A stretch of DNA of 64,000 bases from an uncultured Verrucomicrobiae bacterium (GTDB lineage: Bacteria; Verrucomicrobiota; Verrucomicrobiia; Verrucomicrobiales; Akkermansiaceae): the NCBI GenBank assembly GCA_937957985.1, contig CALGOH010000223.1, positions 6,897 through 70,896 of the forward strand. The letters run 5' to 3'. The notes below the pieces were generated by a model. The model made no database searches. It was given only the letters and a program-made list of their open reading frames with translations, and had not been told where the DNA came from. The translations under genes were made by a program, and so were the position numbers. The first letter of the stretch is position 1. The number at the start of each line of letters is the position of its first letter. Below are positions 38,641 through 46,068 of this stretch, piece after piece.

Positions 38641-39149
38641 GCTCCGCAAACCAGCCATGGAAACCGGAGCGCGCGGTCGTCTGATGTCCCCCGCGCGCCG
38701 CTGTCCCGATTGGCGCGTGGGGTCCGTTGTTGAAATCGATTGCCGCGCCCCGTGCCGTAAACCAGCCATGGAAACCGGCACGGGGACGCGGGTTGATCGG
38801 CGAAAGGAGCGCTGTCCCGATTTGCTCCCTCCGCTCAGCCTGGGAAAGCCCCGGTCGCCGCCCCGCAAACCAGCCATGGAAACCGGAGCGCGCGGTCGTC
38901 TGATGTCCCCCGCGCGCCGCTGTCCCGATTGGCGCGTGGGGTCCGTTGTTGAAATCGATTGCCGCGCCCCGTGCCGTAAACCAGCCATGGAAACCGGCAC
39001 GGGGACGCGGGTTGATCGGCGAAAGGAGCGCTGTCCCGATTTGCTCCCTCCGCTCAGCCTGGAAAGCCAACGGTCGCCGCCCCGCAAACCAGCCATGGAA
39101 ACCGGGGCGGACAACCGTCTGATACGCGGCGCGGAGCACTGTCCCGATG
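38641..39149 (-). repeat. Array of five structured units with conserved hairpin loops between mraZ and rsmH
   Basis: An 18-nt core aaaccagccatggaaacc recurs at 38648, 38759, 38867, 38978 and 39086 (spacing 111, 108, 111, 108). A second core ctgtcccgat recurs at 38701, 38812, 38920, 39031 and 39139 with the same spacing. Each core is the loop of a hairpin whose stem differs between units but is compensated: around core one the stems are gctccg/cggagc, ccccgtgccg/cggcacgggg and ccgccccg/cggggcgg; around core two ccgcgcgcc/ggcgcgtgg, ggagc/gctcc and cggagc/gctccg. Units 1-2 and 3-4 are a near-exact 219-bp duplication. The transcript of the dcw operon would include the array. Confidence 0.9.
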
Positions 39150-39291
39150 GCTCCGGACCGCATGAAAAATACGCCCAACCCCGACACCGGCGCGATCGCG
39201 GCGGTGGGTGCCACCGGATGCGTGGATCCGGATGCCGGGGTTGGAAGGGCGAACAGCATGTTGTCGTTCGTTTGGGTGAAATCTTCTTGGT

Positions 39292-39744
39292 TCAGAGGAC
39301 GCCGAGCTCGTCGTCGTCGATGTTCATGTCGGCCTCCACGATGCGCCGGAAGGTGTCCTCCGAGCAGAGGATGTAGTAGCTGTCGCGACCGGCGACCTTG
39401 ACCGGCCCGTCCGCCTTGAGGCCGATGTCCTCGGCCCAGTCCTTGGGCACGCTCAGCTTGCCCTGGCTGCTGATGGTCGCCTCCTTCGAGGTCATCCGCA
39501 GCGCGCCCGCCAGCTTGGTCTTCTTCGCCGGCGTCAGGTTCGACTCGGCGATCTGGCGGAACTTGTCCTCGAAGGCCGCGACACTGAAGATCTTGATGAC
39601 CTGCTCCTCGTGCTCCTTCGACACCTGGAGCCGCACCGGCTCGTCCCCGTCGGGACGGAAAGCCACCGGGATGGAAACCCGATACTTCGGGTCCATCTTG
39701 TAGTCGTAGTGACTCTCGTAAACTTTGCCTTCGGCGGACATCAC
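39292..39744 (-). CDS. mraZ: Transcriptional regulator MraZ
   Basis: The 150-residue product contains two MraZ/SpoVT-AbrB half-domains: first half DYKMDPKYRVSIPVAFRP, second half SSQGKLSVPKDWAEDIGL. MraZ forms a ring that binds repeated boxes in its own promoter and regulates the dcw operon. Either the GTG at 39744 or the ATG right after it can serve as start; the ATG matches families better. It is separated from rsmH by about 690 bp of repeat array, whereas the two genes normally touch. Confidence 0.92.
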   Translation of the reverse strand: MMSAEGKVYESHYDYKMDPKYRVSIPVAFRPDGDEPVRLQVSKEHEEQVIKIFSVAAFEDKFRQIAESNLTPAKKTKLAGALRMTSKEATISSQGKLSVPKDWAEDIGLKADGPVKVAGRDSYYILCSEDTFRRIVEADMNIDDDELGVL

Positions 39745-39747
39745 AGA

Positions 39748-39765
39748 ACGTCAGTGCGCTGACGT
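39748..39765 (-). promoter_or_regulatory. Hairpin just upstream of mraZ start
   Basis: A perfect 7-bp inverted repeat acgtcag-tgcg-ctgacgt ends four bases before the mraZ start. It could be an operator or an mRNA hairpin that masks the start. Support is symmetry and position. Confidence 0.4.
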
Positions 39766-39773
39766 GCCTTGAA

Positions 39774-39794
39774 CTACACCAAAGTACACCCAAA
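39774..39794 (-). promoter_or_regulatory. Candidate MraZ box upstream of mraZ
   Basis: On the minus strand tttgggtgtac and tttggtgtag are adjacent direct repeats with a period of 10-11 bp, carrying TGGG/TGGT cores. MraZ binds direct repeats with TGGG cores at one-helical-turn spacing in its own promoter, so this is a plausible autoregulatory site. The match is short. Confidence 0.35.
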
Positions 39795-40132
39795 TGCGCA
39801 AGAGAAATTGAAGGTTTCTTAGTTTTCTCCAAAAACCATTCATAATCAGCAGTTTATGAAGTGTATTCGGGTGTCCTTGAGGGAGATTCTTTGAAGTTTT
39901 CCGTGCTTTCCGAGGTGCTTTTTTGGAATTTTTCGAGGGTCGGGGGTGGATTTTCCGAGGTCGGCCGATGCTCCGGTGTACTTTTTTTACGGATCGGTGC
40001 ATGGAGGTGTACGGCACCCGCAGGCAGTGGTTGGCGCCGTGAGCCGGACGCAACCGGGTCAGCCGGGGCGACCCTTCGAATTCGCGAGAATTCGCGGAGA
40101 GTTGACGAGGGTTCGCGGAGCACGGGGAAGCG
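39795..40132. other. Divergent intergenic region between mraZ and an orphan gene
   Basis: No gene is supported here. The region is less GC-rich on the mraZ side, with repeated ttccgaggt segments (39900-39960), T-rich stretches (gtactttttttac) and a palindromic cluster attcgcgagaattcgcgg near 40080. It should hold the dcw promoter on the minus strand and a promoter for the plus-strand gene. Confidence 0.5.
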
Positions 40133-40675
40133 ATGATCGTGAAGAGTGCGAGGCATCCTGCCATGCACTACCGTCCACTCGACTCACTCCATCCCTGGCT
40201 GATCAACGCTGGTCATTCGGGCTCTCCCTACGTCCTGGTCGACACCGGTGCGACCCCGATCAAAGGCTGCGCGGAGAAGGTCGTCGCGCTGCTGAACGAA
40301 TTCGACGACGCCGGTGACGCCGGTTGGATTCACCTCGATGCCGAACTGGTCGCTCTCGTTTCCGCGAGCAAGGAGCACCGGCGCCTGCTCGGGATCGACG
40401 AAACCACCCCGCCCTTCGACCCGACAAGCACCTGTGGCGTCCGGCGCGTCCTGACGGCCTTCGCCCGTCGCGGACGCTTCGTCGTCAACCACCCGGAAGC
40501 GACCCGCACCCTGGCCAAGGATCCCCGTGGATTCCGCGCCGCCATCGGCAGGCCCGTCGCCGACATCGAGCAGTTCCACCTCATTCTCAATCCCGACTGT
40601 TTCCGCCTCCACTGCCTCGCCTCCCTCATCGCCGACTCCTACCTCGAGTGGGTGGCCACCTCCTGCGCGGCATGA
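40133..40675 (+). CDS. Hypothetical protein
   Basis: The 180-residue product is not recognised. It looks like a small soluble alpha/beta protein: SGSPYVLVDTGATPIKGCAE near the N-terminus, HLDAELVALVSASKEHRRL, and FHLILNPDCFRLHCLASLI near the C-terminus, with three to four cysteines that could be structural or redox-active. An in-frame ATG at 40163 gives a shorter alternative. It precedes the cbb3 oxidase genes on the same strand with about 100 bp between, but no link is evident. Confidence 0.55.
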   Translation: MIVKSARHPAMHYRPLDSLHPWLINAGHSGSPYVLVDTGATPIKGCAEKVVALLNEFDDAGDAGWIHLDAELVALVSASKEHRRLLGIDETTPPFDPTSTCGVRRVLTAFARRGRFVVNHPEATRTLAKDPRGFRAAIGRPVADIEQFHLILNPDCFRLHCLASLIADSYLEWVATSCAA

Positions 40676-40778
40676 GGATCAGGAGGGAACCCGCAAGACC
40701 GCCCACAAGATCCGCGCAATCCAAGGCAAGGAACGCGGGGACGCCATGGGAGCGATCCGCTTCCTTCCGCGAACTCCG

Positions 40779-40937
40779 ATGAACGTCATCGCCCTCACCA
40801 TCCTCGTCAGCTCCTGCCTCGCGGGGATTTTCATCTTCTGCTTCGTGGGCGAACTCCGGCGTTCCCGGCACTCCTCGCCCGAGCGCGACTCCCTGCTTCC
40901 CTTCAACGACGACGACCAGGATCAAGCCAACCTCTGA
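40779..40937 (+). CDS. Small membrane protein, CcoS-like
   Basis: The 52-residue product has one N-terminal transmembrane helix (VIALTILVSSCLAGIFIFCF) followed by a short charged tail ending in a cluster of Asp residues (LLPFNDDDQDQ). This is the layout of CcoS, the cbb3 oxidase maturation factor needed for heme and copper insertion, although the residues are not closely conserved. It ends 19 bases before the ccoNO gene, so a role in oxidase assembly is likely. Confidence 0.6.
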   Translation: MNVIALTILVSSCLAGIFIFCFVGELRRSRHSSPERDSLLPFNDDDQDQANL

Positions 40938-40956
40938 CTCCAAGAGACCCTCTTCC

Positions 40957-43476
40957 ATGAGCACACCCGCCACGCAAACCGCGACCATCCAGTACGACGA
41001 CAAGACCGTTCGGCAGTTCATGTTCTTCTCCGTCCTCTGGGGACTGGTCGGCATGCTCGTCGGCGTCATCTGCGCCACCCAGCTCTCGTGGTGGCAGATG
41101 AACGGCAAGTTCCTCGAGACACTCACCTTCGGCGCGGTCCAGGCCGACGGCATCTCCTACCTCACCTTCGGCCGCCTGCGCCCGCTGCACACCAACGCGG
41201 TCATCTTCGCCTTCGTGGGCAACATGATGTTCGCCGGCATCTACTACTCCACCCAGCGGCTGTGCAAGGCCCGGACCGCCTCCGACCTGCTGTCGAAGAT
41301 CCACATGTGGGGCTGGCAGCTCATCATCGTCGCCGCCGCCGTCAGCCTCCCCGCCGGACTCACCCGCGGCAAGGAATACGCCGAACTCATCTGGCCCATC
41401 AACATCGCCGTCGCCCTGATCTGGGTCGTCTTCGCGGTGAACTTCTTCTGGACCCTGGCGAAACGCAACGAGTCCAGCCTCTACGTCGCGCTCTGGTTCT
41501 ACATCGCGACCATCGTCACCGTGGCGATGCTCTACATCGTCAACCACCTCTCGCTGCCGACCTCCTTCCCCCCTTCCTACCCGGTTTTCGGCCGCCGGCA
41601 GGCCGGGCTGGTCCGCTGGTGGCATGGCGACACCGCCGTCGCCTGCTTCCCCACGACCCCGATCCTCGGGATCATGTACTACTTCCTGCCGAAGGCGGCG
41701 AACCGTCCCGTCTACAGCTACCGCCTTTCCATCATCCACTTCTGGTCGCTGGTCTTCATCTACATCTGGGCCGGCCCCCACCACCTGCTGAACACCTCGC
41801 TGCCCCGCTGGCTGCAGATGCTGGGGATGCTCTTCTCGCTGATGCTCTGGGCGCCTTCCTGGGGCGGCATGCTCAACGGCCTGCTCACCCTGCGCGGGGC
41901 GTGGAACAAGCTGCGCACCGATCCGGTGATCAAGTTCTTCGCCGCCGGCGTGACCTTCTACGGCATGGCCACCTTCGAGGGGCCCCTGCTCTCGATCCGC
42001 GCCGTCAATCAGCTCTCGCACTACACCGACTGGACCATCGGCCACGTCCACTCCGGCGCCCTCGGCTGGAACGGCTTCATGGCCGCCGGGATGTTCTACT
42101 GGCTGGCTCCGCGGCTGTGGAAAACCAAGCTCTGGTCGGTCGCCATGGCCAACATGCACTTCTGGATCGGGCTGGTCGGCATCCTCCTCTACGTCGCCGC
42201 GATGTGGACCGCCGGCGTCATGCAGGGGTTGATGCTCGGCGAAGTCGCCGAAGGAGGAACAACGCTCAAATACGACTTCGTCGAAACGCTCAAGGCCATC
42301 CAGCCGCAGTACATCCTCCGCTCGTTCGGCGGCACGCTTTTCCTCCTCGGCTTCGTGCTGTGCGCCATCAACCTGTGGAAGACCGCCCGCTCCGGGCAGC
42401 CCCACGACGACACCGTGGAGGTCGCCGTGCCGGTGAGATCGCACGACTCGATGAAGCTGCGCGAAACGCTCATCAACGATCCGGTCGCCTACTGCATCCT
42501 CGGCTGCTTCACCCTGTGCCTGTGGTTCTTCCTGCCGCCCTATGCCAACGTGGCCGCGCTCGTCGTGACCATCCTGCTCGCCATCAAGGCGATCCACGGC
42601 TTCCGCACGCGGGGCGCGAAGTGGATCGACTGGCACGAGCGGCTCCTCCACAACTACCTGCCCTTCACCCTGCTCGTCTTCATCGCCGTCGCCATCGGCG
42701 GTGCGGTGCAGATCATCCCGTCGCTCATCGTCAACCGCGAGGAGAACGTCGAGGGCCGCCTGCAGGAACTCTACACGCCGCTCGAACTCGCCGGCCGTGA
42801 CATCTACGTCTCCGAAGGCTGCTACAACTGCCACTCGCAGATGATCCGGATGCTCATGCCCGACGTGATGCGCTACAGCCGCGCCGGCAAGGAGGACGAC
42901 TTCTCGCACCTCGGCGAGTCGCTCTTCGACCACCCGTTCCAGTGGGGTTCGAAGCGCACCGGTCCCGACCTCGCCCGCGAGGGTGGCGAGATCGTCGAGG
43001 GTTCGAAGTTCATGCGCACCGGCGTGCGCGACAACGTCTGGCACTACAACCACTTCATGAACCCGCGCCAGACCTCCGAGGGCTCCAACATGCCGGCCTA
43101 CCCGTGGCTCTTCGAGCAGGAGACCGACATCAAGGCGCTGCCGAAGAAGATCGCCGTCCAGCGCAAGCTCGGCGTGCCATACCCCGCGATGAACCAGCAC
43201 GAGATCATCGACAAGGCGCGGATGCAGTCGCTGGAGATCGCCAACAACCTCGCCGCCGCCAAGGTGCTCCAGCCCGCGGGGCTGGAGATGGATCAGGAGG
43301 AGTTCGCCAAATACCTCGCCGACCGGCAGGTCGTCGCCCTCATCGCCTACATGCAGAAGCTCGGCACCTACCGCATCCAGGAGAAGAAAGGCCCGGCGGA
43401 AGGCCAACCGCTCGACCCGGATTCCTATCGCACCGAGATCACCGGCAACGATGATTCGACTGCCAACAACGAATAA
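40957..43476 (+). CDS. ccoNO: Fused cbb3 cytochrome c oxidase subunits I and II (CcoN-CcoO), with altered copper-B motif
   Basis: The 839-residue product joins CcoN (residues about 1-480, twelve or more helices) to CcoO (about 560-839). In CcoN the low-spin heme ligand region RPLHTNAVIF (H78), the copper-B pair H275-H276 in AGPHHLL, and the heme b3 region GHVHSGALGW (H363, H365) are present. In CcoO the heme site is C622-x-x-C625-H626. The first copper-B histidine, normally in WWYGHNAV, is replaced: residues 221-227 read W-W-H-G-D-T-A, so D225 stands where His is expected. This terminal oxidase reduces O2 with high affinity in the inner membrane. The fusion is known in some groups; the lost ligand is not expected. 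Confidence 0.9.
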   Translation: MSTPATQTATIQYDDKTVRQFMFFSVLWGLVGMLVGVICATQLSWWQMNGKFLETLTFGAVQADGISYLTFGRLRPLHTNAVIFAFVGNMMFAGIYYSTQRLCKARTASDLLSKIHMWGWQLIIVAAAVSLPAGLTRGKEYAELIWPINIAVALIWVVFAVNFFWTLAKRNESSLYVALWFYIATIVTVAMLYIVNHLSLPTSFPPSYPVFGRRQAGLVRWWHGDTAVACFPTTPILGIMYYFLPKAANRPVYSYRLSIIHFWSLVFIYIWAGPHHLLNTSLPRWLQMLGMLFSLMLWAPSWGGMLNGLLTLRGAWNKLRTDPVIKFFAAGVTFYGMATFEGPLLSIRAVNQLSHYTDWTIGHVHSGALGWNGFMAAGMFYWLAPRLWKTKLWSVAMANMHFWIGLVGILLYVAAMWTAGVMQGLMLGEVAEGGTTLKYDFVETLKAIQPQYILRSFGGTLFLLGFVLCAINLWKTARSGQPHDDTVEVAVPVRSHDSMKLRETLINDPVAYCILGCFTLCLWFFLPPYANVAALVVTILLAIKAIHGFRTRGAKWIDWHERLLHNYLPFTLLVFIAVAIGGAVQIIPSLIVNREENVEGRLQELYTPLELAGRDIYVSEGCYNCHSQMIRMLMPDVMRYSRAGKEDDFSHLGESLFDHPFQWGSKRTGPDLAREGGEIVEGSKFMRTGVRDNVWHYNHFMNPRQTSEGSNMPAYPWLFEQETDIKALPKKIAVQRKLGVPYPAMNQHEIIDKARMQSLEIANNLAAAKVLQPAGLEMDQEEFAKYLADRQVVALIAYMQKLGTYRIQEKKGPAEGQPLDPDSYRTEITGNDDSTANNE

Positions 43477-43554
43477 GTAGAGGAGAGCGGCGCGCAACGC
43501 CCATCGTCCCCGATCACCCAATCTCCAATCACCTAATTTCCAACCGAAGGTCCC

Positions 43555-43728
43555 ATGTCCGAAATGTTCAAACGCGTGGTCCACGAGGACTGGACGACCA
43601 TCGTGCCGATGATCGCCTTCGCCCTCATGTTCGGGGTTTTTGTGGTCACCACCATCCGGGCCCTGCGGCTCGGGAAATCCGAGCGCGAACGCCTCGCCAC
43701 CCTGCCCCTCAACGATTCAGACCGATAA
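43555..43728 (+). CDS. ccoQ: CcoQ/FixQ-like small subunit
   Basis: This 57-residue protein has one transmembrane segment (TIVPMIAFALMFGVFVVTTI) and a basic/acidic tail (LRLGKSERERLATLPLND). Its size, topology and position between ccoNO and ccoP match CcoQ, which stabilises the cbb3 complex. The ATG at 43555 follows an A/C-rich spacer containing aatcacctaat repeats. It ends five bases before the ccoP start. Confidence 0.7.
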   Translation: MSEMFKRVVHEDWTTIVPMIAFALMFGVFVVTTIRALRLGKSERERLATLPLNDSDR

Positions 43729-43733
43729 ATCCC

Positions 43734-44372
43734 ATGTCCGACGAAGCATCCGAAACCGAAGTGAAACGCGGCGCCTTCGCGAAGGAGAAAGGCGAAGTCA
43801 TCCTGCGCGAGCACGAGTACGACGGCATCCAGGAATTCGACCAGAAGCTTCCGAACTGGTGGCTCTTCACCTTCTACTTCGCCATCGCCTGGTTCCTCAT
43901 CTACTGGGTGATCTATTATCACACCGATGCCTACCGGACCGACTCCGAGAAGATCGTCTCGAAGATGTCCGCACTGCAGGAGCAGAAGGAGGCCGCCCTC
44001 GCCGACGCGCTCGGAAGCATCTCCAACGAGCAACTCGTCAACGACTGGGCGAAGAGCCCCGCAAAGGTCGCCGCAGGCGAGGCGATCTACACCACCCACT
44101 GCGTCGCCTGCCACGCCGCCGACCTCACGTCCACCCTCGCGGTCGGCGACCAGAAGATCCCGTTGCCGGGGCTTTCGCTCGTCGACGGAGAGTGGAAATA
44201 CGGCAGCCAGCCGCTTGATCTCTTCAAGCTCATCAACGACGGTACTCCGGCCGACTCCGCCGGACACAACGGCGCGAAGATGCAGGCCTGGGGCCAGATG
44301 CTGAAGCCCGAGGAGATTTTCGAGGTCACCGCCTTCATCATCTCGAAGAACCCGGACGAGTTCGGGCTCTGA
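43734..44372 (+). CDS. ccoP: cbb3 oxidase subunit CcoP, mono-heme form
   Basis: The 212-residue product has an N-terminal cytoplasmic part with the typical H-E-Y-D-G-I-Q-E motif, one transmembrane helix (WWLFTFYFAIAWFLIYWVIYY) and a periplasmic cytochrome c domain with C-V-A-C-H. Well-studied CcoP proteins are about 300 residues with two hemes; here only one heme site is present and the protein is correspondingly shorter. It delivers electrons to the CcoO heme. A terminator follows. Confidence 0.88.
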   Translation: MSDEASETEVKRGAFAKEKGEVILREHEYDGIQEFDQKLPNWWLFTFYFAIAWFLIYWVIYYHTDAYRTDSEKIVSKMSALQEQKEAALADALGSISNEQLVNDWAKSPAKVAAGEAIYTTHCVACHAADLTSTLAVGDQKIPLPGLSLVDGEWKYGSQPLDLFKLINDGTPADSAGHNGAKMQAWGQMLKPEEIFEVTAFIISKNPDEFGL

Positions 44373-44396
44373 CCTCGACTCAAAAAATCCGAAAAC

Positions 44397-44430
44397 AACC
44401 CGCGGTGCCTCTGTGGTGCCGCGGGTTTTT
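44397..44430 (+). terminator. Rho-independent terminator after ccoP
   Basis: A 9-bp perfect stem (aacccgcgg/ccgcgggtt) encloses 13 bases and is followed by three further T residues. It marks the end of the oxidase operon. Confidence 0.8.
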
Positions 44431-44445
44431 CGTTCACGCGTTCCG

Positions 44446-44606
44446 GATAGGTCCCATCGACTCTTCCCCGGCCAACGCCCCAAACGGGAACCACGACGAC
44501 GGCGTCCGGGCGAACAACCACAACAGCCCGAAGTGGGCGGCGAGGATTCCCGTGCAGCACCGCCCCCCATTGGTTTGAAAGTTCAATGCATAATCCGCCC
44601 CTTCTT
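44446..44606 (-). pseudogene. Degenerate partial copy of the crtO-like acyltransferase gene
   Basis: The minus strand reads AAHFGLLWLFARTPSSWFPF, close to AAHFGLSWLFTRMPASWFRP in the intact gene at 45595-46068, and the DNA matches over roughly 160 bases including the start region (tgaaagttcaatg against cgaaagctcaatc). The rest of the gene is missing and the frame is broken. The first third of the gene was duplicated about 1.4 kb upstream on the same strand and is decaying. Confidence 0.75.
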
Positions 44607-44762
44607 TTTGCGCTCGGTCTACGGTTTGCCTGGTATCGCTCGGTGGTCCCGAGGAGGAAAACCTGCGGATGCCAACCTGCGCGGTGCCCGTGAAATGCAG
44701 GTCTGGGAGCGTGCCTGAATGCCTCTTGACGGCACCTAACGGACCGCATAGATGGACCCACG

Positions 44763-45551
44763 ATGAAATCGATTTTTCCCGCCTGCGCGATACTGGCATC
44801 GGCATTTTTCCCCCTGCTCGCGCAGAAGGCGACCGCAGCGGTGAGCCTGGCCGGTTTCGCCGCGGACAACTACAACCCCAGCAACCCTGGCGCCTGGTCC
44901 ATCGCCTCGGATACCGCCCTGCAGCTGGCGAACTCCGACCCCACGATTCTCTTCTCCCCCGGGAACTCTCTCAACAACTCCTACGAGGGGACGATGACGG
45001 TCAACACCTCCACCGACGACGACTTCATCGGCCTTGTCCTCGGTTACACGCCCGGCTCCCTCTCAACGCCGGGCACCTCCCAGTACATCCTCATCGATTG
45101 GAAACAGGCCACGCAGGCCGGGCCGGGCCCGTCTCCGGTCAATGGCCCCAGAGGGCTTGCCCTCAGCGTCGTCACCGGGCGCCCTGCCGATGCATTCTCC
45201 GACCTGTGGGGTCACACGGGCACCGTTGCCGAGATCGCCCGGGGCGCAACTCTGGGTTCGACGGGCTGGGCGGACAATACGACCTACACCTTCCGCGTCG
45301 ATTACACCCCGACGAACATCCTTTTCTATGTGAACGATGTGCTGCAGTTCGATGTCGATGCCACGGATCTACCGGGCGCACCCTCATCACTTCCGCAAGG
45401 CAGATTCGGCTTCTATGCGTTTTCGCAGGAGTTCACGCAGTTCAACCTCACATCCGTCGAGACCATCCCCGAAGCTTCCGCGCTGCTTCTATCCGCTGCG
45501 GCTACCGTTTCCAGCCTGCTGCGCCGCCGTCGAAGCCAATTGGCTGACTAG
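44763..45551 (+). CDS. Secreted protein with PEP-CTERM-like tail
   Basis: The 262-residue product has an N-terminal signal peptide (ACAILASAFFPLLAQKATAA), a beta-rich domain resembling the thrombospondin C-terminal/lectin-like fold (DDDFIGLVLGYTPGS, ILIDWKQATQ, FRVDYTPTNILFYVNDVLQF), and a C-terminal P-E-A-S, hydrophobic helix, R-R-R-R arrangement. The tail matches PEP-CTERM sorting signals processed by exosortase, with P-E-A instead of P-E-P. Such proteins are exported together with exopolysaccharide. It is convergent with the carotenoid cluster. Confidence 0.7.
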   Translation: MKSIFPACAILASAFFPLLAQKATAAVSLAGFAADNYNPSNPGAWSIASDTALQLANSDPTILFSPGNSLNNSYEGTMTVNTSTDDDFIGLVLGYTPGSLSTPGTSQYILIDWKQATQAGPGPSPVNGPRGLALSVVTGRPADAFSDLWGHTGTVAEIARGATLGSTGWADNTTYTFRVDYTPTNILFYVNDVLQFDVDATDLPGAPSSLPQGRFGFYAFSQEFTQFNLTSVETIPEASALLLSAAATVSSLLRRRRSQLAD

Positions 45552-45594
45552 CTCCCCGGAGGGCAGAGTATTCGGACACCCGTGATCACCGGCG

Positions 45595-46068
45595 TCAGGG
45601 GTCGGCAACAAGCAGTCTGCCGAGCCGCAGCCGGTTCTGCCGCTGGAGCAGGATGCAGGGGAGGTTCATCAGGATCGCGTAAACCGGCAGCACCAGCGCC
45701 CACGGCCATGGTGTCCAGATGATGAATCCGCTGATGACCAGCCACTGCGCCCAGTGCGCCGCCTCGCCACGGCAGGTCTCGATGCGAAATTGCTCAAGAT
45801 AGGCGGCATCGCGGGACCGCAGGCCGGCCTTGGGAAACCCCCCGAACCATCCCGCCGCGTCCGGCAGCAGATGCTTCCATCGCTTCACCCGGAACCAGCG
45901 ATCATAGGTCCCCGCCGACTCGCCGGGCCACCGCGCGAACGGGAACGCCGCGGGCCGGAACCACGACGCCGGCATCCGGGTGAACAGCCACGACAGCCCG
46001 AAGTGCGCCGCGGGGATCCCCGCCACGTTCAGCACCGCCACCCAGACGTTCGAAAGCTCAATCCACAT
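45595..46068 (-). CDS. crtO: CrtO-type carotenoid glycosyl acyltransferase
   Basis: The 157-residue product resembles Staphylococcus CrtO (glycosyl-4,4'-diaponeurosporenoate acyltransferase) over its length: three hydrophobic segments, the centre with DRWFRVKRWKHLLPD, then IETCRGEAAHWAQW and a C-terminal ILLQRQNRLRLGRLL. CrtO acylates the sugar of a carotenoid glycosyl ester in the membrane. It overlaps the 3' end of the glycosyltransferase gene by 11 bases, so the two are co-translated. A decayed second copy of its 5' end lies nearby. Confidence 0.8.
   Translation of the reverse strand: MWIELSNVWVAVLNVAGIPAAHFGLSWLFTRMPASWFRPAAFPFARWPGESAGTYDRWFRVKRWKHLLPDAAGWFGGFPKAGLRSRDAAYLEQFRIETCRGEAAHWAQWLVISGFIIWTPWPWALVLPVYAILMNLPCILLQRQNRLRLGRLLVADP

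Noticed and set aside
38648..39103. CRISPR-like array (five identical 18-nt repeats)
   Set aside because: The 90-nt segments between repeats are not unique spacers; they repeat in alternating pairs and contain their own paired hairpins.
39751..40168. Minus-strand open frames upstream of mraZ
   Set aside because: Translation is low-complexity and lies across the expected dcw promoter region.
40903..43584. Long minus-strand open frame opposite ccoNO
   Set aside because: Low-complexity Gly/Val/Glu/His-rich translation typical of antisense frames; the plus strand has all oxidase helices.
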